Source: Nematostella vectensis (taxonomy: Eukaryota > Cnidaria > Anthozoa > Actiniaria > Edwardsiidae). Taken from it: DNA of 64,000 nucleotides. Below the pieces are notes generated by a model, which worked only from the letters and a program-made list of their open reading frames with translations, did no database searches and had not been told where the DNA came from. Where the stretch lies: contig NC_064043.1 in the NCBI RefSeq assembly GCF_932526225.1, positions 7,989,501 through 8,053,500 of the forward strand. Direction: 5' to 3'. The position numbers and the translations under genes were made by a program. Shown piece by piece: positions 46,549 to 58,436 of this stretch; position 1 is the first letter of the stretch, and each line of letters begins with the position of its first letter.

Positions 46549-48008
46549 TCACACAAGGTGATGTGCGCAGTGCTCGTCATGTACACACTAGGTCATGTGC
46601 GCAGTGCTCGTCATGCACACACTAGGTGATGTGCGCAGTGCTCGTCGTGAACACACCAGGTGATGTGCGCAGTGCTCGTCATGTACACACTAGGTGATGT
46701 GCGCAGTGCTCGTCATGCACACACTAGGTGATGTGCGCAGTGCTCGTCGTGAACACACCAGGTGATGTGCGCAGTGCTTGTCATGTACACACCAGGTGAT
46801 GTGCGCAGTGCTCGTCATGTACACAATAGGTGATGTGCGCAGTGTTTGTCATGTACACACTAGGTGATGTGCGCAGTGCTCGTCATTTACACACTAGGTG
46901 ATGTGCGCAGTGCTCGTCATGTACACACTAGGTGATGTGCGCAGTGTTTGTCATGTACACACCAGGTGATGTGCGCAGTGCTCGTCATGTACACACTAGG
47001 TGATGTGCGCAGTGTTTGTCATGTACACACTAGGTGATGTGCGCAGTGTTTGTCATGTACACACTAGGTGATGTGCGCAGTGCTCGTCATGTACACACTA
47101 GGTGATGTGGGCAGTGCTCGTCATGTACACACTAGGTGATGTTCGCAGTGCTCGTCATGTACACACAAGGTGATGTGCGCAGTGCTCGTCATGTACACAC
47201 TAGGTGATGTGCGCAGTGCTCGTCATGTACACACTAGGTGATGTGCGCAGTGCTCGTCATGTACACACAAGGTGATGTGCGCAGTGCTTGTCATGTACAC
47301 ACCAGGTGATGTGCGCAGTGCTCGTCATGTACACACAAGGTTATGTGCGCAGTGCTCGTCATGTACACACTAGGTGATGTGCGCAGTGCTCGTCATGTAC
47401 ACACAAGGTGATGTGCGCAGTGCTCGTCATGTACACACTAGGTGATGTGCGCAGTGCTTGTCATGTACACACCAGGTGATGTGCGCAGTGCTCGTCATGT
47501 ACACACTAGGTGATGTGCGTAGTGCTCGTCATGTACACACAAGGTGATGTGCGCAGTGCTCGTCATGTACACACTAGGTGATGTGCGCAGTGCTCGTCAT
47601 GTACACAATAGGTGATGTGCGCAGTGTTTGTCATGTACACACTAGGTGATGTGCGCAGTGTTTGTCATTTACACACTAGGTGATGTGCGCAGTGCTCGTC
47701 ATGTACAAACTAGGTGGTGTGCGTAGTGCTCGTCATGTACACACTAGGTGATGTGCGCAGTGCTCGTGTACACACTAGGTGTTTTGCGCAGTGCTTGTCG
47801 TGTACACACTAGGTGATGTACGCAGTGCTCGTCATGTACACACTAGGTGATGTGCGCAGTGCTCGTCATGTAACACTACGTGATGTGCGCAGTTTTTGTC
47901 ATGTACACAATAGGTGATGTGGGTAATGCTCGTCATGTACACACTAGGTGATGTGCGCAGTGCTCGTGTACACACTAGGTGTTTTGCGCAGTGCTTGTCG
48001 TGTACACA
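46549..48008 (+). repeat. 34-bp minisatellite, about 43 copies
   Basis: Unit made of GGTGATGTGCGCAGTGCTCG and TCATGTACACACTA, with variants TTTG for CTCG and CCAGG or CAAGG for CTAGG. It begins directly after the small secreted-peptide gene and is broken at 48009 by an inserted element. Confidence 0.95.
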
Positions 48009-49320
48009 CTACACCCATTCTACGCTAAATGTACACATTGAGGGGTGGAAAATTGGGAAAAATTCATCACAAGCGTCAACAAACGCTTATGTCGCATATT
48101 AAAATACAATTATTCACTTTTCGCAATCTGAAAAAAGTAGCATGTTATCTTAAAAAACAAAAAAGTTATATAATAATATGTAATGACTATTACTCCCGAG
48201 CTAAATCCACTTTGGATTTTCTTCCAGAAGTCACTCTTCACTCAATTACTATTTTTACCTTTTGTTAGTTAATCATCAATGAACTTTGTACATATACTAG
48301 CTATAACATGCCATTGTAACTCATTTATAACCTGAAGAAGGCAGGTATTGGCCTGCCGAAATATCGTTCTAAAAAACATAAATCTGCGTTGTTGTCGACT
48401 TTTTCTTTTAAAGGATCCATTTTGGAAATCAATTAAATTATTTTTAAAAAAACTTTGGATATTTTGCAGTACTGTTTTTGTCATACGAGAAATGCTTTTG
48501 AAGTTCCTATGGTACCATTGGTTCAATCGACAAAGCAAAAGACACAGCATAACAAAGATCCTTACCATTTTATTGATTGTTGAAAACTAAATAAATCCAA
48601 TAATCACCAACATACGAAAGCCGAGTAGGGCCATCAGATTTCAGAGATAATAATTTCAGAGATGATAATTTCAGAGATGTTAACTTCAGAGATGATAATT
48701 TCAGAGATAATAATTTCAGAGATGATAATTTCAGAGATGATTATTTTAGAGAAGATAATATCAGAGAAGATAATTTCAGAGAACAGTTTATTTGAGATAT
48801 ATATGTAGGATCCAAATATCCCATGCAGTAGGAAAAACCCGGATCGTTTATAGCAGGAGCTGAAGATTCTTGAATTGCGATAACGGAGGTTATGCGTAAC
48901 GCTTGGTAACGGAGGTTATTTTCCAAGAACACTTTCTCTGCCACATCTTCGAATTAACACTAAGCGGATTTTTTTACTGCATTGTATTTATAATGATTGG
49001 TTCTAAAACCTACAAAGTTCCCAATCAATCGTTATTTTTTATTCCTTGAAAAAATGCGGGGTTAAGCTCTTATCTCTACGCTCCAATTTGGTATTATTTT
49101 TAAATAATTTTAAAAATTTAAAATTAAAAAATTAAAAATTAAAAAAAAAATTTAAATTTTAAATTTTAAATTTTAAAAAATATGAAACTTCTCGAAGTTG
49201 AAAGGTCTAGGTTCGTACTTGTGAAAAACACCAATATGTGATCTTGTAGGATAATATTTTGCCAACATTAACAAAAAGACAGGTTTTAATCGTAATGTGT
49301 ACATTTAGCGTAGAATGGGT
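48009..49320. mobile_element. 1.3-kb inverted-repeat element inserted in the 34-bp minisatellite
   Basis: CACCCATTCTACGCTAAATG with TACACATT at the left (48010-48037) and its exact inverse ending ..TAGAATGGGTG at 49320 frame the insertion. Repeat sequence continues on both sides with ACTA at each junction, a likely target duplication. Inside are a 15-bp array (about 48632-48790), a hammerhead-like core at 48332-48361 and an AT-only stretch near 49100-49180. No transposase frame is visible, so it is non-autonomous. Confidence 0.8.
48632..48790 (+). repeat. 15-bp tandem repeat inside the insertion
   Basis: About ten copies of AGAGATGATAATTTC with small variants. Confidence 0.9.
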
Positions 49321-49855
49321 GACTAGGTAATGTGCGCAGTACTCGTCATGTAGTCACTAGGTGTTGTGCGCAGTACTTGTCCTGTACACAATGGGTTATG
49401 TGCGCAGTGCTTGTCTTGTACACACTAGGTGTTGTGCGCAGGCGATGTTTGTCATGTACCAGGTGATGCGGGCAGTGTTTGTCATGTACATACAAGGTGA
49501 TGCGGGCAGTGTTTGTCATGTACATACAAGGTGATGCGGGCAGTGTTTGTCATGTGCATACAAGGTGATGCGGGCAGTGTTTGTCATGTGCATACAAGGT
49601 GATGCGGGCAGTGTTTGTCATGTACATACAAGGTGATGCGGGCAGTGTTTGTCATGTGCATACCAGGTGATGCGGGCAGTGTTTGTCATGTACATACAAG
49701 GTGATGTGCACAGTGCTTCTCAAGTGCATACCAGGTGATGCGGGCAGTGTTTGTCATGTACATACAAGGTGATGCGGGCAGTGTTTGTCATGTACATACA
49801 AGGTGATGCGGGCAGTGTTTGTCATGTACATACAAGGTGATGTGCACAAGACACC
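49321..49855 (+). repeat. 34-bp minisatellite, right-hand diverged block
   Basis: About 15 copies of a different subtype: GGTGATGCGGGCAGTGTTTG followed by TCATGTACATACAA. Copies next to the insertion are closer to the left-hand type. Confidence 0.92.
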
Positions 49856-49967
49856 CTTAGGTCCCAGGGGAAGAAGCTTTTCGGTTTTGTCTGTTCCTTT
49901 TGTGTTGATTATCGTGGGAGGAGGAAATGAGATTCTTTAGGTCGAGGGCGCTTTCTTTCGATAAATA

Positions 49968-50070
49968 TGGACATGAAAGCCCATATAAGGATATGGACAT
50001 GAAAGCCCATATAAGGATATGGACATGGAAGCCCATATAAGGATATGGACATGTATGCCCATATAAGGTA
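49968..50070. repeat. 26-bp tandem repeat, four copies
   Basis: TATGGACATGAAAGCCCATA followed by TAAGGA repeats four times. Each unit holds a CATAT/ATATG-type inverted core. Confidence 0.9.
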
Positions 50071-50597
50071 CGACAAACGGAGGAAACTAACCGCGGGGGT
50101 ACCCCGTCTCCCTTAGACCTATATGAATAGCGATACATACAAACTACAACTCTAATAAGCTTTTTTAATGGTCTTGTTCTAAAGCGAAAAAAAGGACGCT
50201 CCATTGCATACCCACGTGCAGCTGCCAGAGACGTGCCTTTCATGGACTTTGACTAATGAAGATGTCCGTTACTTGACTGTAGAGTGGAAGCGGTCAAGGA
50301 CATGAACAAAGCTCAGTTCAATATATTATTGGAGTTTTACATAGCGAAAAAATGCACATGGCAATAGCTTTTTACGATTAAACTAATTAATGCTGGAATA
50401 TACATATACATTTGTAGGTTGGAAATTAAAGAGAATAAAAAAAATATGGCACATCTGTACAATGTTCATCTCATGTACATGCGGCTTCACGATTTGTCAA
50501 GTAATCTCAATCTGTCACGCTATCTTGTCACGGGGGTGGTCACTCTTCTCTGTGCTCAGAGGGATCCCTGAAGTCAACAGTATTCTCGGTGAAGCAG

Positions 50598-51514
50598 TTA
50601 AGCGTCCGCGCAAGTTGGCATATGTTTTCCACCCCAAGGCGTGAAGAGGCCTACAGGAATTAGATCGACACTCAGTTGGCGGGTCAAAAGAATGAGACGA
50701 GTGATAAACGGGCTCTTGTGGTGAGCAAAATCGGAAGAAACACAACTTGAAAATCTATTTCATTTCGGTATCAATAGGACAACATCAACTCACAGATAGC
50801 TCATAACCAACTAAAATTGTTATTAATTAAGAATATCATCTCGATCTCAAATAAGAAGCAGGAAGGCTTTTGTGATATAAAAAATAGATCATATCATTTC
50901 TTAGTTCTGCAAGCCTATAGTTCGAGTCCTTTTAATTTATTTTTTGATAAGAATTCTCAAATTCCTAGAGTCATGCTTTTAGCTAGTCGGTTAAGATACC
51001 TTTTTTTATTTTCTTGGATTTTAGAAGACAAAACAAAGATAAAATCTACATAAGGCGACCATGATATCCCTGCCCTTTCATCGCGAAAGAAGGAAAAAAA
51101 TTAGCTATAATCGATAAAGAAAAAAGGCTAGGAAAACATAAGTTCGAGTTATTCTTGTTCGAGTTAGCGTGGCTCTACTGCACTGCGGCTTTCTTCAATT
51201 TTCGTTTTTTTATTGAGAATAATTCCCCAATCAAAATTAAATGCTGCGCAAGAATTTTGTTACTAAGACTTCTGACCAAGAAAAAAATCAGAATGGTCGG
51301 GGTATTTCGACTAAGTTAAACTAGAAAAAGAATGTTTAGAAATATGAGAATAAATTATACTGACCTTATATTGCCGCATCCTTCGTTCAAGCGATTTCTT
51401 TGTCGGTTTTTTGATAGCGGTCACAAACGCATTATTAATGGCTTCACTTGGATGTAGACTGGCCAAGACGAGAAAGGAAAGCATCAAAACGACAACTAAG
51501 TTGGTGGCTCGCAT
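50598..51514 (-). CDS. Small secreted peptide, exon 1 clear and exon 2 uncertain
   Basis: Minus-strand exon 1 runs from ATG 51514 to a donor (AAG before gtcagt) at about 51365, encoding 50 aa. The signal peptide is MRATNLVVVLMLSFLVLASL with probable cleavage after SEA, then INNAFVTAIKKPTKKSLERR with several dibasic sites. A TATAAAA lies at 51629-51623 upstream. The best exon 2 follows a pyrimidine tract and acceptor at 50715; joining at 50714 in phase 0 gives 38 residues ending at TAA 50598 (blocks VGLFTPWGGK and MPTCADA). An acceptor two bases further on would open another frame instead. Exon 1 is well supported; the end of the gene is not. Family unknown. Confidence 0.4.
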
Positions 51515-51622
51515 GACGACGCAAAAAGGTGTGTAAAAAGTACAAAGGTGATGCACTTTGAATATCTGCTTCAAAAGGCACGACAAAAACCTCAATCATC
51601 CAAATGTCGACTGCCTACCCCG

Positions 51623-51629
51623 TTTTATA
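51623..51629 (-). promoter_or_regulatory. TATA box of the minus-strand secreted-peptide gene
   Basis: TATAAAA on the minus strand, about 110 bp upstream of the signal-peptide ATG. Confidence 0.45.
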
Positions 51630-53576
51630 CCTCATATCTCACCAGGGGTATAATTAGATTAGGCTAGAGGTAGCAAAGTCTTTTATTATTTGCTGAAGTC
51701 TTGGAGTTAGTCAAGTGTTCCGATAACACCGCGGCCAAAACCCACAAAGGCTGGTATATCTGATAAATTGATTCAACCTAAATTAAATTAAAACTACATT
51801 ATTATTTTTACACTTAGACTCTATATTGTAAGCTTCCAAAGGCTAAAGAATAAAATAAACCTCAGTAAAAAAGTTTTTATTGGTTAAAAAATTCATTTTG
51901 TAAAGAAATCAAATGTCTGTTTTTAAGTAAAATAGACATATGGAAGAGTTTTGTTTAATAGTCTCAAAAGAGTTAGCAGAAAGATTGGTATCTCGTTCCA
52001 AAAATAATAAGCGAAGGGCTCCTATGTCAGCCCAAAGTAAATATGATTTTAGTAATGTAGTGCAGAGGAGGACTATGGTTTAAATGGGGTTTGCATGAGT
52101 TGTGACATTATCTTGTGATTCATTTTCACTAATGACTCATTTTTCGTCAAGCGATCTTTTCTTGATATGAAAGGGCATATGAGGTCTACGATTTGAAGAG
52201 TTGGAAGATTTTTATATAAAGTTAATAAAAATGGCCGGGTATCGATTTTTTTTTTCAGTATCGCATGTAACAGTTAAACCAACTACTAATCCTTCACAAA
52301 TAAGATTGATTTATTATTCAAACTTCCTTTTTAGAAAATTGGAAAAGTTAAAGCGCATAATCTAATGCACATAACCAGTTATTGAACAATAATTAATTGG
52401 GAATTTTGAACATGATACAGTATTTAAAGATGGAAACGCTCTATGCCCCTCCCACGTAAAGATTTGTATTTGATAAAAGTATTATGTATATATTCTTTTA
52501 TTTTTGTCTTAAGGTTTTATAAGATATACAAAAAGAAATTAGCTGATTATCTAGTTTTACGCAACAATGATTTATTATAAATATCGGGTAGAAATCCTCC
52601 CAAGAAATCCTCTAAAGCCGAAGTTATGATTGCTATTAGGTATGACATCCCTCAGAATTGAATTTTCGATTTAAAAGAAAAATGCAAAATAAAATGAAAA
52701 TTTTAATTAGAAAGGAAATGTGAGGAAAAATATTTCCATGTCTTCATAAAAAGAGAAGCCGTATTCCAAAGAGATATTTTCAGTAGATACACTTTCGAAA
52801 TAAAAATGTGTTCATAAGAGAAGCCGTTTTCCAAAGAGATATCTTCAGTAGTTCCCCTTCAAAATAAACAGCGTATTTCATTGCAGGCGTAAAGAGGTTA
52901 ATCTTTCTCTGCGGGATAGAACTCTTTGGTTCATTTCATTATGTTTTTTTTATAATAAAATGATGCCCTGATAGGCAGGGAAGCACCCAACAGGGCACAG
53001 TACGTGTTACAGGTACATTTGAGAACGAGTGTGAATAGACAAAGTGACGACAGACATGAACTCTCAAGGAGCATCGATGAGGCCGAATAGTATGCATTGT
53101 GAATAAATTCGAGACTTAAGGGGAGGGGAGTTGGTTGGTTGGTTGGCGAACGCCTTTCCAATTGCTTGGACACCAACAACAACAAAAGTTAAAAGAAGCA
53201 GATGTCCTCTCAACTCAATGTTCTTGGCTTTTGTTGTATCTCATCCTTCAGGTTGTACCCTTTTTACATAATTCATAGAGACTATGGATTACCTTATAAG
53301 CACAAATATTTCCAATGATAGATTTAGCTACTTTAATTTATTTTGACTTATGCGGAAAATAGTCGTTGAAGCGGAGCATAATCACAAGGCATAGAGTGTA
53401 CCAAAGTGCATGTGTGTGTGGGAGGGGGGGGGGGGGGGGTCAGAGCCATCCCACATTGAAGATTAGGGATCAAGATTAGCACCCTTAGTAAAGAACTATA
53501 CTTTTTTAAGTACAGATATATACATGACGCTCATCACGATGACTATTCCCTATATTGCGAGCGAACAAGTCAATTT
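51630..53576. other. AT-rich spacer with no recognised gene
   Basis: Contains a 15-base G-run at 53427-53441 and a short duplicated segment (AGAAGCCGTATTCCAAAGAG near 52755 and again near 52818). No coding exon is evident. Confidence 0.5.
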
Positions 53577-54280
53577 AGGCCTAGATAGGGTGTATGGCGT
53601 AGATAGGGTGTGTGGCGTAGATAGGGTGTGTATGACCTAGATGGGGTGTATGGCGTAGATGGGGTCTGTGGCCTAGATGGGGTGTGTGGCGTAGATAGGG
53701 TGTGTGGCGTAGATAGGGTGTATGACCTAGATGGGGTGTATGGCGTAGATGGGGTCTGTGGCCTAGATGGGGTGTGTGGCGTAGATAGGGTGTGTGGCGT
53801 AGATAGGGTGTATGACCTAGATGGGGTTTATGGCGTAGATGGGGTGTGATGGGGTGTGTGGCGTAAATGGATGTATGGCGTAGATAGGGTGTGTGGCGTA
53901 GATAGGGTGTATGACCTAGATGGGGTGTATGGCGTAGATGGGGTGTGTGGGGTAGATGGGGTGTGTGGGGTAGATGGGGTGTGTGGCGTAAATAGGGTGT
54001 GTATGACCTAGATAGGGTGTGTGGCGTAGATGGGGTATGTGGCGTAGATAGGGTGTGTGGCGTAGATGGGGTGTATGGCGTAAATAGGGTGTGTATGACC
54101 TAGATGGGGCGTGTGGCGTAGATAGGGTGTATGACCTAGATGGGGTGTATGGCGTAAATAGGGTGTGTATGACCTAGATGGGGTGTGTGGCGTAGATAGG
54201 GTGTATGACCTAGATGGGGTGTATGGCGTAGATGGGGTGAGGGGCCTAGATGGCGTGTGTGGCGTAGATAGGGTGTGTGT
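53577..54280 (+). repeat. 18-bp minisatellite, about 39 copies
   Basis: Units of GTGTGTGGCGTAGATAGG and GTGTATGACCTAGATGGG types alternate. Because the period is a multiple of three, one frame reads hexapeptide repeats such as GVDGVC and GVDRVY for over 70 residues; I regard this as a by-product, not a gene. Confidence 0.93.
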
Positions 54281-55470
54281 AGTCTTAGGCCTAGTAACAG
54301 ACGACTACGCCACAGACTCGCTGCGCTGTGTAGGCAGGGCGAAGAGACTTTCCTTTCGCTGTATCGAACGCGAACACGAGCTCGCTGAGCAGACTTCTCA
54401 TGGGACTTGTAGGACTTGTTGTTGCTGCCAAACAGCGAGTCAAACCTAAACCTGTTCAGAAGAGAGACATTTTGAATACTACTTTGTCGTTCTGTGTTCC
54501 TTTATCTTGCTATAGTACAGATAGCTTGTGTTATTTTTCAAAGATGATCTTGAAAATAACTTTTAATTAACACTCCTACAATCTTAAAAAGGGAATTGGA
54601 TACCGGCCCTTATGAAGCTTTGTAGTAATTGTTGTCAAGGAAATACAGGTGTGCCTGGAGTGACGCGTTTATTTGCTGCCTTTCGCACACAAACAAACAA
54701 ACAGGACGTCAAAGACACGGACGTCAAATGTAAGTTTCCATCTCATTTGCCCGTTTTTAGATAGATTTTGGTGGATTTTGCTTTACATTGTAATATTTTG
54801 TAAAAAGTTTTCTTTTTAATTACATTTTTTAAATGCAATATTAACAGCTTGACGCTAGTCTGACATCACAGTAACCATAGAAACACAGGCGTGCCCCTAT
54901 GCGTCATAGCATAGATTAAAGAAAACTCCAAAAATCTCGTCCTTATAAGGAGTCCGTTAGCCCAATTAATTAATCAACCAGTCAACCAACCAACCAAGCA
55001 GTCGGTCGGCCGGTTGGTCTCTACTATGCAGAGAAGTCAGCGCACATAAAGAATAACAAATAAAACTTGCAAAACTCGACTAGTCAGCATAGCATAGCAT
55101 AGCATTGTATTTCGTGCACATTTCTTAACCCCATATTTTGCACGCAGAAAACCTCTGATTCTTCTTGAGGTTGAAATGTAGGTATCCCTACATTCACCTG
55201 GTGTATGCAGTGGTTGTCCGAGGAAAGAAACGCATCATGCAGTCGACCAGATCCGTAAAATTCCGTACCAGTCGAGAATATGAGATCGGAAGTGGATTAG
55301 AAAACAGGTATTGAATAACTGAGAAGAGAAAAATTATTTCATTTTTATTGCTTTATTTTATTAGCATTCTTCTGTAATAAGCTTTTGTGACCTATGTTGC
55401 GCTTCTTGCTGTGATGGATACGATAATCAAAACAATGAAAACAAAAACAGTGAAAATTTTGGGATTCACG
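54281..55470. other. Spacer with one possible orphan exon
   Basis: 55160-55307 on the plus strand is open and ends at a donor-like AG/gtattg. It reads YIHLVYAVVVRGKKRIMQS and further to GSGLENR. The rest shows no gene. No partner exon was found. Confidence 0.3.
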
Positions 55471-55471
55471 C

Positions 55472-56990
55472 GCAAGTCTTCTACTATGTATGCACTCTCA
55501 AGACTCTTCTCTCTCGGTAGTTACACAGACTCGACGTGCGCAAGTCTTCTACTATGTATGTACTCTCAAGACTCTTCTCTCTGGGTAGTTAGACAAACTT
55601 GACGTGCGCAAGTCTTCTACTATGTATGTACTCTCAAGACCCTTCTCTCTCGGTAGTTACACAGACTTGACGTGCGCAAGTCTTCTACTATGTATGCACT
55701 CTCAAGACTCTTCTCTCTCGGTAGTTAGACAAACTTGACGTGCGCAAGTCTTCTACTATGTATGCACTCTCAAGACTCTTCTCTCTCGGTAGTTACACAG
55801 ACTCGACGTGCGCAAGTCCTCTATTATGTATGTACTCCGAGACTCTTCTCTCTCGGTAGTTAGACAAACTTGACGTGCGCAAGTCCTCTATTATGTATGT
55901 ACTCTCGAGACTCTTCTCTCTCGGTAGTTAGACAGACTGGACGTGCGCAAGTCCTCTAGTATGTATGTACTCTCGAGACCCTTCTCTCTCGGTAGTTAGA
56001 CAGACTGGACGTGCGCAAGTCCTCTATTATGTATGTACTCTCGAGACCCTTCTCTCTCGGTAGTTAGACAGAATGGACGTGCGCAAGTCCTCTATTATGT
56101 ATGTACTCTCGAGACCCTTCTCTCTCGGTAGTTACACAGACTGGACGTGCGCAAGTCCTCTATTATGTATGTACTCTCGAGACCCTTCTCTCTCGGTAGT
56201 TAGACAGACTCGACGTGCGCAAGTCCTCTAGTATGTATGTACTCTCAAGACCCTTCTCTCTCGGTAGTTACACAGACTTGACGTGCGCAAGTCCTCTATT
56301 ATGTATATACTCTCGAGACTCTTCTATCTCGGTAGTTACACAAACTTGACGTGCGCAAGTCCTCTAGTATGAATGTACTCCGAGACTCTTCTCTCTCGGT
56401 AGTTAGACAGACTGTACGTGCGCAAGTCTTCTAGTATGTATGTACTCCGAGACTCTTCTCTCTCGGTAGTTACACAGACTTGACGTGCGCAAGTCCTCTA
56501 GTATGTATGTACTCTCGAGACCCTTCTCTCTCGGTAGTTACATAGACTTGACGTGCGCAAGTCCTCTATTATGTATATACTCTCGAGACTCTTCTATCTC
56601 GGTAGTTACACAAACTTGACGTGCGCAAGTCCTCTAGTATGAATGTACTCCGAGACTCTTCTCTCTCGGTAGTTAGACAGACTGTACGTGCGCAAGTCTT
56701 CTAGTATGTATGTACTCCGAGACTCTTCTCTCTCGGTAGTTACACAGACTTGACGTGCGCAAGTCCTTTAGTATGTATGTACTTCGAGACTCTTCTCTCT
56801 CGGTAGTTACACAGACTTGACGTGCGCAAGTCCTCTAGTATGTATGTACTCTCGAGACTCTTCTCTCTCGGTAGTTAGACAAACTGGACGTGCGCAAGTC
56901 CTCTAGTATGTATGTACTCCGAGACTCTTCTCTCTCGGTAGTTAGACAGACTGGACGTGCGCAATTCCTCCATTATGTATGTACTCATTG
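55472..56990 (+). repeat. 68-bp minisatellite, about 22 copies
   Basis: Unit holds GACGTGCGCAAGTCCTCTAT, TATGTATGTACTCTCGAGAC and CTTCTCTCTCGGTAGTTACA, with a 66-bp subtype lacking two bases at ACTCCGAGAC. A higher-order block of several units (about 56290-56480 and 56560-56750) is repeated nearly unchanged. Confidence 0.93.
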
Positions 56991-57301
56991 ACGACTACCC
57001 TTTAATAACGATGCGCGAGGAGAGAGTCAAGCCATCGAAGAATTGCGCCAGATATTCCGTAGATATTCATCCTGTGTGAAAAGAAATCATTCAAAAATAC
57101 GTTTACCTGCAACAATCATCTCTGAGTTTTGAGTTTCAAAATGATGAATTACAATTAAAAAGAGGATACCTACCTTACCCTATTGGCACCCTAAATATGT
57201 CCGAGAAGAACAGTTTTAATGATGATGATAATGATGACAATAGTAATCATGAAAAACGTGTAATATTATCCTTTTTCCATATGATACCTACGACTTGTCA
57301 A

Positions 57302-58436
57302 CACGACGCGCATACACGCCGCACAACCAGCTTGAGGCGTATACACGCCGCACAACCAGCTTGAGGCGTATACACGCCGCACAACCAGCTTGAGGCGTAT
57401 ACACGCCGCACAACCAGCTTGAGGCGTATACACGCCGCACAACCAGCTTGAGGCGTATACACGCCGCACAACCAGCTTGAGGCGTATACACGCCGCACAA
57501 CCAGCTTGAGGCGTATACACGCCGCACAACCAGCTTGAGGCGTATACACGCCGCACAACCAGCTTGAGGCGTATACACGCCGCACAACCAGCTTGAGGCG
57601 TATACACGCCGCACAACCAGCTTGAGGCGTATACACGCCGCACAACCAGCTTGAGGCGTATACACGCCGCACAACCAGCTTGAGGCGTATACACGCCGCA
57701 AACCAGCTTGAGGCGTATACACGCCGCACAACCAGCTTGAGGCGTATACACGCCGCACAACCAGCTTGAGGCGTATACACGCCGCACAACCAGCTTGAGG
57801 CGTATACACGCCGCACAACCAGCTTGAGGCGTATACACGCCGCACAACCAGCTTGAGGCGTATACACGCCGCACAACCAGCTTGAGGCGTATACACGCCG
57901 CACAACCAGCTTGAGGCGTATACACGCCGCACAACCAGCTTGAGGCGTATACACGCCGCACAACCAGCTTGAGGCGTATACACGCCGCACAACCAGCTTG
58001 AGGCGTATACACGCCGCACAACCAGCTTGAGGCGTATACACGCCGCACAACCAGCTTGAGGCGTATACACGCCGCACAACCAGCTTGAGGCGTATACACG
58101 CCGCACAACCAGCTTGAGGCGTATACACGCCGCACAACCAGCTTGAGGCGTATACACGCCGCACAACCAGCTTGAGGCGTATACACGCCGCACAACCAGC
58201 TTGAGGCGTATACACGCCGCACAACCAGCTTGAGGCGTATACACGCCGCACAACCAGCTTGAGGCGTATACACGCCGCACAACCAGCTTGAGGCGTATAC
58301 ACGCCGCACAACCAGCTTGAGGCGTATACACGCCGCACAACCAGCTTGAGGCGTATACACGCCGCACAACCAGCTTGAGGCGTATACACGCCGCACAACC
58401 AGCTTGAGGCGTATACACGCCGCACAACCAGCTTGA
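57302..58436 (-). repeat. 29-bp satellite, about 39 nearly identical copies
   Basis: Unit CTTGAGGCGTATACACGCCG followed by CACAACCAG. I see a single variant inside the array, a one-base deletion near 57697. Each unit has a small hairpin GGCGT-ATAC-ACGCC. All three minus-strand frames stay open for over 370 codons because 29 is not a multiple of three and the unit has no stop on that strand; these frames are not genes. Confidence 0.97.

Noticed and set aside
46549-49855. CRISPR-like regular repeats
   Set aside because: The units are head-to-tail with no unique spacers, in animal nuclear DNA; they are minisatellites.
53628-54449. Hexapeptide-repeat frames in the 18-bp array
   Set aside because: Open only because the 18-bp unit lacks a stop in that frame; no signal peptide, splice site or conserved end.
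57266-58427. Three overlapping 375-379-codon open frames on the minus strand
   Set aside because: They are the same 29-bp satellite read in three frames; period 29 and absence of stops in the unit explain their length.
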